A stretch of DNA of 64,000 bases, taken from the NCBI GenBank assembly GCA_027972325.1, contig JAPMOS010000155.1, forward strand, positions 1 through 64,000, given 5' to 3'. Shown piece by piece: positions 10,553-20,378 of the stretch (position 1 is its first letter; each line of letters starts with the position of its first letter). The position numbers and the translations under genes were made by a program. Source of the stretch: Paratrimastix pyriformis. Its lineage: Eukaryota > Preaxostyla > Paratrimastigidae. A model generated the notes under the pieces. It saw only the letters and a list, made by a program, of their open reading frames with translations. It was not told the origin of the DNA and did not search any database.

Positions 10553-11930
10553 ACATGCTGTGTATTTGCGAGGACGCAGGCGAAGAGAAACTTTACTCCC
10601 GCCTTCGCGTCGCGCGTTACACGTTCCGATGGGGGCCCTGGGCCTAATGACCTCGTGTTGGGCCCTCCTCGGCCGGGGCAGCCGCGGCGAGCGGAGCCCC
10701 AGTGGGTGGGTGATAGGGGGGCGGCGGGGGAAGTGGGGGGTGCCTTGTGTCAGGGGTGCGGCTCGTCGGCAGCCGCCCTGTTCCGCATGGTCATCAGGGC
10801 CAGGGCGTCGCGCACGAGCAGGGTGGCGAGGGAGGAGAGGCACTTCTGGAGGCCCAGCCGGATCTCAGGCGGGGAGGCCGGGGTGGTCCGAGAGAGGGCC
10901 TGCAGCGTGGCCCGAGGGACGACTCCCCGCGCCGAGAGGACGACCGGGACCACGCGGCAGGGTTGCCCGGTGGCTTTCGAGATCGACCGACAAAGCTCGG
11001 CGTAGTGGGTGGCTTTTCCCGCTGCCAGGGCGGGCCAACCCTAGCTGTCGCCCCCTGTGATGGCCACGTCCACGAGCCACCAGGCGCCGTCGGGGGCCCG
11101 AGACTGCAGGACCAGGTCCGGGTGCAGGTCTCGGAAGGCCGCTGGGATCTCATCCAGCAGGGGTTGCGGGAGGGCCGGCTGACGGTTGGTTGCCGAGACC
11201 CCAGGTAGTGCCGGATCACCCAGGCGTCCTGGCCGCCGAACCAGGCCCATAGGCGGCGGACGGCACGGTCGTGCCTGGCCGTGTAGTAATGGTGGAACCT
11301 GCCGCAGGCCGACAGCAGGTGGCCATGGTCTCTGGGGCCCCGTGGCAGAGCGGGCAGGGTGTGGTCCAGGCAGCGCCCCTTGACCCGCGTAGGGCGCGGA
11401 TGGTTGCCAGGGTGGGGAACGTGCCAAAGAGCAGCCAGACGAGGCGGCGCACCTTCCAGGCGGGGCCGCGAGCTGCCGCCAGGCCGCCGAGGCCAGCTTC
11501 TGCTCGAGTGTGTCGAGGGTCACCCCCGATGAGGCCATGCTCCGGCGCTGTAGCCACTCGCGGCTGTCTTCCTCACATTGGAGGGCAAGGCAGAACCCCC
11601 GGGCCGCGGCGGTGGTGAACGGTCGAGCAGGGAACGGCAGGGGCGCATCCACCGGTCCTGATGGCCGGAACCGGAGCGGGGCTGGGCAGGTGAGGCCGAT
11701 CTGTTGCGGGGGCGGCAGGCTTCCGGGGTTGGTGGCGGGGGGCGGCGGGTCTGCCGCCGCGGCCTCCCCCGCCAGGCGGTCAGCTTGCAGGTTCCCCCAC
11801 AGTTGGGGGGCATGGGGGACGGCGACGTCGGCGTGTGATGGGACGTGGTGACAGAGGAGGCGCGGCCAGCGGGAGAGCAGCTCGTCGCGGATCCGGAGGA
11901 CGGTCTGCTGGCACTGAGACAGGCCACAGG
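10553..11930 (-). pseudogene. LINE-B 5'-truncated copy: RNase H end, zinc knuckle and RLE endonuclease
   Basis: Read on the minus strand it begins inside RNase H (LLCHHVPSHADVAVPH, then WGNLQADRLAGEAAAA), closely matching 59490-59640 of the long LINE-B copy, and continues past where that copy stops. Next comes a zinc knuckle reading CPLCHGAPETM near 11350, a YYTARHDRAVRRLW-type helix, then PDLVLQSRAPDG and WWLVDVAITGGDS (11041-11110), the PD-(D/E)xK core of a restriction-like endonuclease, and VLSARGVVPRATLQAL near 10900. The element therefore carried an R2/NeSL-type RLE at its C-terminus. Frames shift several times. Confidence 0.75.
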
Positions 11931-11934
11931 ACCG

Positions 11935-12259
11935 GTGTTCCAGGGTTTCTGTGGACGCTATAGACATTGAGATTTCTATAGAAAAAAGCCCGACGCTCTG
12001 GCCTCCGGGTTTTCGTGGACAGACCCTCCCCACTCGGCCTGTCTGTAGTGAGGGCCCGCGGGTTTTCATGAACAGACCCTCCCAAATCCTCCTTGCTTCA
12101 CTTTCACCTTGCTTCACCCTGACGCACTTCCTCCTCCTTTTTTCGAGAGAAAACGTCGAGCCTCTAATTTCGGATCAAAAAGAGAACCAGATTCATTACT
12201 CGTCTTCGTCTTCGTCTTCGCCTTGGGGGTTGGCGTTGTAGTCGTTGTTGCCAGTGTCG
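11935..12259. other. spacer with short direct repeats; no gene
   Basis: Two copies of a 23-24 bp sequence (GGGTTTTCGTGGACAGACC and its variant with CATGAACAG) lie at about 12007-12030 and 12060-12083. A (CTTCGT)n run lies near 12200. No coding sequence is recognised. Confidence 0.5.
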
Positions 12260-13050
12260 TCATCCGAATTTATCGCCGGCAAACCATTCATCTTCCTCAT
12301 CATCGGCTACCGGCACGTTCTCGGGAAGGGGCACGGATTCCGGCACGGGTTCGGGCTCAGCCACAAGGACAGGAAGGGGCAGAGGAAGGGGCCCAGTTAA
12401 GAGGAAGTCCCAAAGGGTAGGAAGCTCGCGCGAGCAGGTGCTGGTGCGGAACTTGTGGCACTGAATCGACCAGTCATAGGTCTTCCGTTCGTCCGCGGAG
12501 AGAGAGGTATTCACGTTCGCAGGCCAGGAATACCTTGGGGAACTGTTCTCCGTAGTAGTCAGTGCGCTCCAACAGGGAACGGTCACGAAGAACCCCCTGA
12601 GGTAGAAGGGGTAAGAGCGTTCCCAGAGGACGATCTCATCGAGCCTCATCGGGCCCTCGATGGGGTGGTCGATGTCGAATGCAGCCTCGGAATCAAGGAG
12701 CAGGGTAATGAGCAAGGCTCTTGCTGACAGGCCCCTGTAGGTCTGCGACGTATCAGAACAGCGTCCGCTGGTCAAGGAAAAAGGACGCCACCGAAAGCGA
12801 GAACCATCCGGGTGAGTACCTTGTGCAACTCAACACAGATGGGAGCGGAGAAATGGTACTCAGTCAACGGCTTCAAAAAGTGAACGGGGACGATGAGGCC
12901 GGGATTCAGATGTTTCGTGTTCGGGAACCAACTTGCCAGCAGCTTGGGGAAGATCCGTTCGTAAAAAGCCTGTCGGCTTAGGTGCACCTCGGTCTTGTCC
13001 TCCGGTTGAAAGAAGTCGTAGGTCCTGGAGGAGAGGCATGAGAAACCCAC
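12260..13050 (-). pseudogene. family X protein, copy 1
   Basis: Minus-strand frames encode the conserved part of an unrecognised protein found three times in the window. Shared stretches, in order, are FYERIFPKLLASWFP, LIVPVHFLKPL, CVELHKVL, DSEAAFDIDHPIEGPMRLDE, WERSYPFYLRG and the end YDWSIQCHKFRTSTC. An acidic tail follows in this copy (ADDEEDEWFAGD). Frame changes separate the blocks. No catalytic motif is evident. It is multi-copy, so it probably belongs to a mobile element or a gene family; no function is proposed. Confidence 0.55.
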
Positions 13051-13140
13051 AACACATCAGGGAAAACAGTAAACAGACCGATTGAGGAGCGGGGGAGCAG
13101 CGGACTTCGTAGCCGGGGGGGCTTGTCGTGGCATCATGCC

Positions 13141-13590
13141 GGGAAGGGGCTCAGGAAGGGGCTCAGGGGCTCAGGAAGGGGCTCAGGAAGGGGCTCAGGA
13201 AGGGGCTCAGGAAGGGGCTCAGGAAGGGGCTCAGGAAGGGGCTCAGGAAGGGGCTCAGGAAGGGGCTCAGGAAGGGCTCAGGAAGGGGCTCAGGAAGGGG
13301 CTCAGGAAGGGGCTCTGGAAGGGGCTCAGGAAGGGGCTCAGGAAGGGGCTCAGGAAGGGACTCAGGGGCTCAGGAAGGGGCTCAGGAAGGGACTCAGGAA
13401 GGGGCTCAGGAAGGGGCTCAGGAAGGGGCTCAGGAAGGGGCTCAGGAAGGGGCTCAGGAAGGGGCTCAGGAAGGGGCTCAGGAAGGGGCTCAGGAAGGGG
13501 CTCAGGAAGGGGCTCAGGAAGGGACTCAGGAAGGGGCTCAGGAAGGGGCTCAGGAAGGGACTCAGGAAGGGGCTCAGGAAGGGACTCGGG
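13141..13590. repeat. 12-bp tandem repeat array
   Basis: The unit GGGGCTCAGGAA repeats about 37 times, with scattered GGGACTCAGGAA variants and two or three units shortened by some bases. Because 12 is a multiple of three, all six frames are open: one minus-strand frame reads (PLPE)n, plus frames read (GSGR)n or (EGAQ)n. It lies between two family X copies. The long open frames are a by-product of the period. Confidence 0.9.
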
Positions 13591-14009
13591 AACGTCCTCG
13601 ACGAGAATGATCACCTGGCGAGACCGAGTCCGTCTGCTAAGCATGGCATGACTTGCGTGCTTCCTCTGCATTTTGGCGGTTTCCATGCGGGATACTCCAG
13701 GGGGTAACAGCCACTCTTTTCAAAACCAGGAAGTTCAAAATCAGACACAAGGAAAGCACTATTTCTCACGCCATCTCTCTGTTTTGTTCCCCTTGTAGGA
13801 CGAACTACGGCTGGCACACGCTCTTCTCGGTGAACGGACCCACGCTGACGGGTTCCGCACAAGATAAAAGTTATGGTCGAACAATAGATCAACGGTCTTC
13901 TCGATGCGACGAGGCTCCAGGGGGTAATAGCCACTCTTTTCAAAAACAGGGACACATGGAAAGCGGGAAGAAGGTGGCGGAGAGATAGAGACAAAAAGTC
14001 TCGGGTTGT
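13591..14009. other. spacer with a duplicated 31-bp motif
   Basis: A sequence reading CCAGGGGGTAACAGCCACTC followed by TTTTCAAAACCAGG occurs at about 13698-13731 and, with small changes, at 13917-13950. A related CTATTACCC is found inverted at 16101-16109, just upstream of the family X start. These may mark repeat-unit boundaries. No gene is recognised. Confidence 0.45.
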
Positions 14010-14106
14010 TTATGCGTTCCCAGTGAACTTGAAGAGACAGTCCCAATGGGCCGGAATCTCGCGGTAGCAGGTGTTGGTGCGGAACTTGTGGCACTGAATC
14101 GACCAG

Positions 14107-16080
14107 TCATAGGTCTTCCGTTCGTCTTCGGAGAGCGAGGTATTCACGTTCGCAAGCCTGGAATACCTTGGGGAACTGTTCTCCGTAGTAGTCAGTGAGT
14201 TCCAACATGGAACGGTCATGAAAAACCTCCTTTACGTAGAAGGGGAAAGTGCGTTCCCAGAGGGCAAGCTCATTCAGCCTCATGTGGCCATCGACGGCAC
14301 GGTCGACGCCGAATGCAGCCTCGGAATCCAGACACACAAGAATCATCAAGGCTCTTGAAGTCAGGAACTGGTAGGTCTTCTCGATATCAGCACTTTGACC
14401 GCAGGTCATCGAAAACAGGATTTTTCCGAAGGTGAGTCCCAACCGGTTAAGTACCTTGTGCATCTCAACACAGATGGCACCGGAGAGTCGGTACTCAGCC
14501 ATGGTCTCGAAAAATGAACAGGGACGATGAGACCGCGATTCAGATGGTTTGTGCTCGGGAACCAACTTGCCAGCAGCTTGGGAAAGATCCGTTCGTAAAA
14601 TGCCTGTCGAGTGAGTTTCAACACTTCCTTTGTCTCCGATTGCCAGACGAGGTAGATCCTGGAGGAGAGGTTTTAAGGAACCCACAAGAGGTAAAACAGA
14701 AAACAGACCGATTGAGGGGCGGGGGCGGTGTTCGACGACGACAGAGGCTGATGAGGACTCGAAGTTGTGGGAGGGACTGATGACGTGGAACTCGTGGCGG
14801 TGCGGGGCGTTCTGGGAGGCACGGAAGCTCGATCCGGAGCCACTGCTGGAGGCTTTGCAGTCGTGCTCGTGGCGGTGACCGGGGCTGCACGTGGGGTTCT
14901 GGGAGGCACGGAAGCCCGACCCGGAGCCACTGCTGGAGGCGTGGCAGTCGTGCTCGTGGCGGTGACCGGGGCTGCACGTGGGGTTCTGGGAGGCACGGAA
15001 GCCCGACCCGGAGCCACTGCTGGAGGCGTGGCAGTAGTGCTCGTGGCGGTGACCGGGGCTGCACGTGAGGCGGAGGACGCGACAGGGGCTGCACGTGGGG
15101 TTCCGGAAGGCACGGATGCCGGAGGCGGAGGCGTCTTGAGAGCAACGATTGAACCAGCAGCCGGCGGCGGCGGTGAACGCTGGGTTGCCAGGATCGATGT
15201 CGGGGGAACGGGAGCGGACCTCTTGATAGCCGGGGGCCTGTGCTGGCGTCTTGGGCGGGATGGAGTCGGGCAGTTTCTTGGGAGGCGAACCCGCCCTCGG
15301 TTTCGGAGGAGGGGCAAGCGACGACGACGGAGGGGCGGTCCGGCGTTGGGGGCTGCTTTGAGGGCGTCGGAGGAGGGGCTGCGGTCTGCTCGGGTTCGGG
15401 GTCAGCTCAGGTTCGGCGGGCTGCTCGGGTTCGGCGAGCTGCTCGGGTTCACCAGGGACGGACTGCTCGGCGGCTTCCGGTTCTGTGCCGGTTTGCTGTA
15501 GTTCGGACTGCGCCGGTTCGGGTTCTGAGGGTTCTGCGGGTTCGGTGGTGGTGGCCTGCACAGGGTCGGAGGTAGTCACCTCGGGTTCAGTTGTGGTGGT
15601 CTCCAAAGGTTCGATGGTGGTCTGCTCAGGCACGGGCTCGGTGGTCTGCTCTGGCACGGTGGTCTGCTCAGGCTCAGGGGCCTCCTCGGGCTCGGCGGTG
15701 GGCGGCTCGGGTAGCACGCTCGCCCGCGCATGTTCGCTGCTGGAAGAATGCTCGGCTGATGGAATGAAGACGACTGGGTGATGTTGATCGGCATCTTGGC
15801 TGGCATGTTGGATCTCCTCTTGTTCCTGTTCGGTCGCCTCGTGTTCCTGGCTGGCGCGTTGGGTCTCCTCTTGCTCAGCTTCATCTTCGGTGACAGTGTC
15901 CAGGCGAAGAGGCGAGGCCGGCGCTGCATCGGCGGCGGATGACTTGGGTTCAGCGCGCGCACGTTTCCTCGAATGGCCTCGCGGTTCCTCCTCCGAGGAG
16001 TCATCCCGCGAGTGACGAGGAGTCGGGTAACGGCGGCCGCTGCGCGTCTCACGAAGTTCCTGAGTGCTTTCCTTGGGCAT
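14107..16080 (-). CDS. family X protein, copy 2 (657 residues, uninterrupted)
   Basis: One open frame of 657 residues starts with MPKESTQELRETRSGRRYP. Residues 1-290 are acidic and low-complexity with many EPEQTT and EPEQ repeats. Residues 330-440 hold a His- and Ser-rich 29-residue repeat (CSPGHRHEHDC, then ASSSGSGSGFRASQNPT). The last 180 residues are the conserved family X part (FFETMAEYRLSGAICVEMHK, DSEAAFGVDRAVDGHMRLNE, WERTFPFY). A following frame ending in YDWSIQCHKFRTNTC suggests the true end may lie nearer 14010. No catalytic motif or membrane segment is seen, and the function is unknown. It is the only uninterrupted member, so it may be expressed. Confidence 0.5.
   Translation of the reverse strand: MPKESTQELRETRSGRRYPTPRHSRDDSSEEEPRGHSRKRARAEPKSSAADAAPASPLRLDTVTEDEAEQEETQRASQEHEATEQEQEEIQHASQDADQHHPVVFIPSAEHSSSSEHARASVLPEPPTAEPEEAPEPEQTTVPEQTTEPVPEQTTIEPLETTTTEPEVTTSDPVQATTTEPAEPSEPEPAQSELQQTGTEPEAAEQSVPGEPEQLAEPEQPAEPELTPNPSRPQPLLRRPQSSPQRRTAPPSSSLAPPPKPRAGSPPKKLPDSIPPKTPAQAPGYQEVRSRSPDIDPGNPAFTAAAGCWFNRCSQDASASGIRAFRNPTCSPCRVLRLTCSPGHRHEHYCHASSSGSGSGFRASQNPTCSPGHRHEHDCHASSSGSGSGFRASQNPTCSPGHRHEHDCKASSSGSGSSFRASQNAPHRHEFHVISPSHNFESSSASVVVEHRPRPSIGLFSVLPLVGSLKPLLQDLPRLAIGDKGSVETHSTGILRTDLSQAAGKLVPEHKPSESRSHRPCSFFETMAEYRLSGAICVEMHKVLNRLGLTFGKILFSMTCGQSADIEKTYQFLTSRALMILVCLDSEAAFGVDRAVDGHMRLNELALWERTFPFYVKEVFHDRSMLELTDYYGEQFPKVFQACEREYLALRRRTEDL
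14790..15085 (-). repeat. 87-bp coding tandem repeat in family X copy 2
   Basis: The GGGAGGCACGGAAGC landmark occurs at 14814, 14901 and 14988, an exact 87-bp step, with a partial further unit near 15100. Each unit encodes 29 residues. The two downstream units are almost identical, suggesting recent expansion. Confidence 0.85.
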
Positions 16081-16136
16081 TTTGGCGGGATCAAGTGTGG
16101 CTATTACCCAAGGTTAGAGCCACTAAACCATCAAAT

Positions 16137-17311
16137 GTTTGTCGGGGGTACTAAAATCCATACCGGCGGTATGGATTTTCAATAGAAATCGAATTTTTCG
16201 AGGTGGTGTTCCGACATCATCCCAAGTGTTTTTTCGATGAAACTCATCGATTTACATCATCAGAACCGGTATCGCAATGTTTGTCGGGGGTACTAAAATC
16301 CATACCGGCGGTATGGATTTTCAATAGAAATCGAATTTTTCGAGGTGGTGTTCTGACATCATCCCAAGTGTTTTTTCGATGAAACTCATCGATTTGCATC
16401 ATCAGAACCGGTATCGCGATGTTTGTCGGGGGTACTAAAATCCATACCGGCGGTATGGATTTTCAATAGAAATCGAATTTTTCGAGGTGGTGTTCTGACA
16501 TCATCCCAAGTGTTTTTTCGATGAAACTCATCGATTTACATCATCAGAACCGGTATCGCGATGTTTGTCGGGGGTACTAAAATCCATACCGGCGGTATGG
16601 ATTTTCAATAGAAATCGAATTTTTCGAGGTGGTGTTCCGACATCATCCCAAGTGTTTTTTCGATGAAACTCATCGATTTACATCATCAGAACCGGTATCG
16701 CAATGTTTGTCGGGGGTACTAAAATCCATACCGGCGGTATGGATTTTCAATAGAAATCGAATTTTTCGAGGTGGTGTTCTGACATCATCCCAAGTGTTTT
16801 TTTGGTGTAACTCATCGATTTGCATCATCAGAACCGGTATCGCGATGTTTGTCGGGGGTACTAAAATCCATACCGGCGGTATGGATTTTCAATAGAAATC
16901 GAATTTTTCGAGGTGGTGTTCCGACATCATCCCAAGTGTTTTTTCGATGAAACTCATCGATTTGCATCATCAGAACCGGTATCGCGATGTTTGTCGGGGG
17001 TACTAAAATCCATACCGGCGGTATGGATTTTCAATAGAAATCGAATTTTTCGAGGTGGTGTTCTGACATCATCCCAAGTGTTTTTTCGATGAAACTCATC
17101 GATTTACATCATCAGAACCGGTATCGCGATGTTTGTCGGGGGTACTAAAATCCATACCGGCGGTATGGATTTTCAATAGAAATCGAATTTTTCGAGGTGG
17201 TGTTCTGACATCATCCCAAGTGTTTTTTCGATGAAACTCATCGATTTACATCATCAGAACCGGTATCGCGATGTTTGTCGGGGGTACTAAAATCCATACC
17301 GGCGGTATGGA
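16137..17311. repeat. satellite array, 142-bp unit, about 8.3 copies
   Basis: The landmark GTCGGGGGTACT occurs at 16141, 16283, 16425, 16567, 16709, 16851, 16993, 17135 and 17277, always 142 bp apart. Copies differ at only a few positions. Each unit holds a 27-bp inverted repeat, AAAATCCATACCG with its complement around a single G, and a second small hairpin, CGATGA-AAC-TCATCG. The array stops within a unit where LINE-A copy 2 begins. No coding capacity is evident. Confidence 0.95.
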
Positions 17312-17861
17312 TATTTTCCTACTGGGGACGGAGAGGCGAACGTGAGGGTAAGGAGTGTGATCTTGGAGCGGTTGGAGGAGTGTGTGGCGGGGGGGGCGTC
17401 GGATGGGAGAGGAGTCGTGGTGTACACAGATGCGAACGGATGGGCTAAGGAAGGAGGGGAGCAAGAGAAACTGGGATTGTATGATGTGGCGAAGATGGTT
17501 GGGAAGGCGGGGGAGATAACTTTTATCCGGAGCCGGAAGGGTGGGACGGTGGCGAAAGAGGAAGAGCATGAAGGGAAGGGGAGGGCCCGGTTGGATTTGT
17601 GTCTGTCGACGCAGGGGACAATGGGGAGGGTGCTGGACAATTTGTTTGTTTGGCGGATGATGAGATTCAGTGGCAGGCGGTCACGGAGCACCACATGATT
17701 GTAACGGATCTCCGAAACATGGCGCCCTCTGCGGTGAAAATGGCTCGGAGGAAGGTGGCCATCTGCCCTTCCCGGACGGATGTGGAGGCGCTGTTGCGGG
17801 ACAAGAAGAAGGAGGAGTATGATGTTATGGTTGGGAAAATGGAAAAGTACCGTGGGAAGGT
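17312..17861 (+). mobile_element. LINE-A copy 2, 5' part (endonuclease domain)
   Basis: The sequence from TATTTTCCTACTGG onward matches LINE-A copy 1 from about 4708 and continues to the Polinton insertion point. It encodes the second half of the APE-type endonuclease: VILERLEECVAGG, VVVYTDANGWAKEGGE, TFIRSRKGGTVAKEEE, RLDLCLSTQG and HHMIVTDL. It is truncated at its 5' end, where it abuts the satellite, and continues at 40028. Confidence 0.85.
17857..17861. repeat. 5-bp target site duplication, left copy
   Basis: AAGGT precedes the Polinton and recurs at 40028-40032. The empty site is preserved in LINE-A copy 1 (GTGGGAAGGTTGCGC near 5218), which fixes both borders. Confidence 0.85.
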
Positions 17862-18324
17862 AGTAAGTAAAGGAGACCCCGTACATAAAACTTTCTATGA
17901 TGGGAAGAGGTCATGGAGTGATGGTTATTAAGAAAAGTGCCATCATAAATGGGCTGACCTGCACCTGCCCATCATAAAAACTTCGTCATTTTATGAAAAT
18001 CCTCGTCGGGATTTGTGACGTGAAATTTTCCATCTACTGGTAGGCGTAGGGTGGGAAAAGGGAGAGTGAGACGTATGGGGATACATGAAATTGATTTCCT
18101 AACATGAATTCAATTTTATTTCCTTCATTTTATGTCCTCTCCTTCTGTTATTCATCTTCTGACTTCTTCTCTCTGTCTTCTAACGAATAGGATCCGAAGT
18201 TGGGGAGAAGACGCAGTCTTCACACTCAAACTTTGTTCTCGTCATATTCTGATCTCTCCTTTTTATTCTTTTTATTTCTTTCATCTTATGACGTAAAGTT
18301 CCAATTATTTAGAGAAAATAAGTT
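17862..18324 (+). repeat. Polinton left terminal inverted repeat (463 bp)
   Basis: It matches the reverse complement of 39565-40027 over its whole length with a single difference seen. It begins AGTAAGTAAAGGAGACC, consistent with the AG start known for Polinton termini, and carries no evident gene. Confidence 0.95.
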
Positions 18325-18405
18325 TTTGAAAGTCGCAAACTGAATTTAAATTTCGAAATAGCCATCATTACCCCTGCAATTCAATCCAAGAAAGCCCGCG
18401 ATAAA

Positions 18406-19113
18406 ATGGAGCCGATACCGTCTGAACCTTCACCGCCTCCATCAAGTGCCTCGATCCCAATGCCTATCGTTCCTACATTTACACCATTTGGACAGTATTT
18501 ACAACAGGCATCTGCGCCGCAACCATCTGTCACAACTTCAACTCCTGTTCCATCTTTGAATCTGACTCAAGAACCGCAACCGATGATCCATATTCTTACC
18601 AAACAACGTCGCGTGAATGCTCATCTGAGTCTGTAATTGTTTTTGTTTACTTTGGATTTCCTGACACTTTATCTGATAGGCCTTGATGATGTTTGCTGGA
18701 TCTGTGATCAGTTGCATACTGCCGTAGAGAATTTCTCACGTGCAAGGGCTCTCTGCAATTCCAAACTTGCTACGCTCAAGCCATTCAAGGCTCTCTTTCC
18801 ACTTCAAGCCCAAAGTGATGATGAGTTCGTGCGCGTCGTTTTGAATATTATCAACCATTTGGAAGGCAAGCCTTTGATCCAAAAAGGAGACCGCGTTGAA
18901 CTACTTATGCAAAAGAAGCGAGGTCTGGATAAATTTGAGCACATTTTCACTCACTCATTCGTAGAACATACTACCGAGATTATCGAACTACATGATGAGC
19001 ATTCCTTAATGGCCATGGCCGAACGTTCTGCCAATGAAGAATCCAAACGCCGTGAAGAATCAAGACGCCACCGTTCCAAGAGCTCTCGTGTTGAAGTCAT
19101 CGACGACGAGTAA
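18406..19113 (+). other. Polinton: unassigned reading region near left end
   Basis: The region starts with a proline- and serine-rich stretch (MEPIPSEPSPPPSS) and ends with a charged, Arg/Glu-rich tail (RREESRRHRSKSSRVE). The middle contains DDVCWICDQLHTAVENF and VVLNIINHLEGKPLIQKGDR. No domain is recognised. It is the only plus-strand region in the left arm and points toward the integrase. A virion-core or regulatory role would be speculation. Confidence 0.4.
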
Positions 19114-19175
19114 CAAATTCTTTGGCATTTAACAAGCTTTTGGATCTTTGACGTTCCAGACAAAAGGGATCTCAT

Positions 19176-19213
19176 GAAAATGATCTCTCCTTATTATTCT
19201 TTCATCTTATGAC
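19176..19213 (+). repeat. internal partial copy of the inner TIR end
   Basis: GATCTCTCCTTATTATTC and TCTTTCATCTTATGAC match the inner part of the left TIR (about 18260-18293). It lies between convergent reading regions and could be a relic of a rearranged end or a shared 3' signal. Confidence 0.5.
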
Positions 19214-19225
19214 ATCAGCAGACGA

Positions 19226-20355
19226 CTATTCAAGTTGCTTTTTTAATCTGATGAGCTTTTTTGTGTTGATGATATTGTTTTCATCGATTCCTTCTCGTTT
19301 CAGCTTCATCAAGTCACGGTTTATTGAAACTTTTTTGTGAATTTCATGAGACACATCTTCAATATTTTTATGTTCAACAGTGTCAATCTTTTGAAGTTCG
19401 TCTGTCTTAAAACGTCGACGTTTACCATCAATAACCCATTTTGTGCCTTCACGTTTGGAAATGTTATATATCTCTTTACTGAAACGTGGAATTTCTTTCG
19501 AATATTTGCCTACATGTTCATAAATTCTCACTGTATCGCCTGGTTTAAATTTCTCACCAAGTCGCTCGACAATAATTGAATTTTCTTGAGAAATCTGGCT
19601 ATGGAATTGTTTTGCATTGGAACATTTTTGAAAACAAAATTTGGAGTCTTCATCAATAACCCTTTATGTGGAGTGTTGTTGTAATTGGTGACCAGTTCTT
19701 GAAATATTGAACTGATATTGACATGTTGGAGATTTTCAAGACTGAAAATATATTTAAAAAGCAGTTGCTTTAATGTTCTTGTGAGACGATCAATGATTCC
19801 GAGTCGATTTCCACCAACAATGTGATCATCACTTGCAGATTCAAAACGACAAATAATATTGCGGTCGTTGTTGAAAGCAAGGAATGATTTTTCATTAAAT
19901 TCGTCATCCCCTTCAAGTTGGTAAGGGGATTTTGAATATCATGTTGTAAATTATTTAAGAATTCTTTGTAAGCTCGTAATGTGTCAGACATTGACCGATC
20001 CTTTAATTTATAAATATAAGCTTTGCGACTCAGAATGTCGACACATAAAAGAAATGCATAAAGATGATCATTATTTAATGTTTTTATGGATGTTTTATTT
20101 TTAATCTGAGATAGTGCTTTTGGAACATAAATTTTATCAATTTGAAAGGTCAAAGGAGGTGCCACAATTCGTAGGAAATTTGCTTTTTTGATGAGAGGTT
20201 TTTTGCGAGTTGGTGAACTTCCTGTTTTGAAGCCATGATTTGACCTCTGATTTTGGGAGATCAATATGATCATCTTGTAGTTTTTTGTAAAATTTGTCGA
20301 AGCTTTGGAAACCAAATTGTGGGTCATAATATTTTTCTTCTAAAGTTTTATTCAT
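19226..20355 (-). pseudogene. Polinton integrase (rve family), broken
   Basis: The core shows FQIDKIYVP with the first catalytic Asp and LLCVDILSRKAYIYKLK, the typical second block of retroviral-type integrases. The C-terminal part holds an SH3-like barrel (RIYEHVGKYSKEIPRFSKE, then KREGTKWVIDG) of the kind that ends Polinton integrases. The enzyme would insert the linear element and generate the short target duplication. Its place next to the left TIR is common in this family. The gene is interrupted. Confidence 0.8.
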
Positions 20356-20378
20356 TTTTATATATTTACTTGAGATAA

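Noticed and set aside
13141-13651. Long open frames of 160-190 residues across the 12-bp array
   Set aside because: All frames on both strands are open because the period is a multiple of three; this is a by-product of the repeat.
16137-17311. CRISPR-like repeat array
   Set aside because: Whole 142-bp units repeat head to tail without unique spacers, in eukaryotic DNA, and no cas genes are present. It is a satellite.
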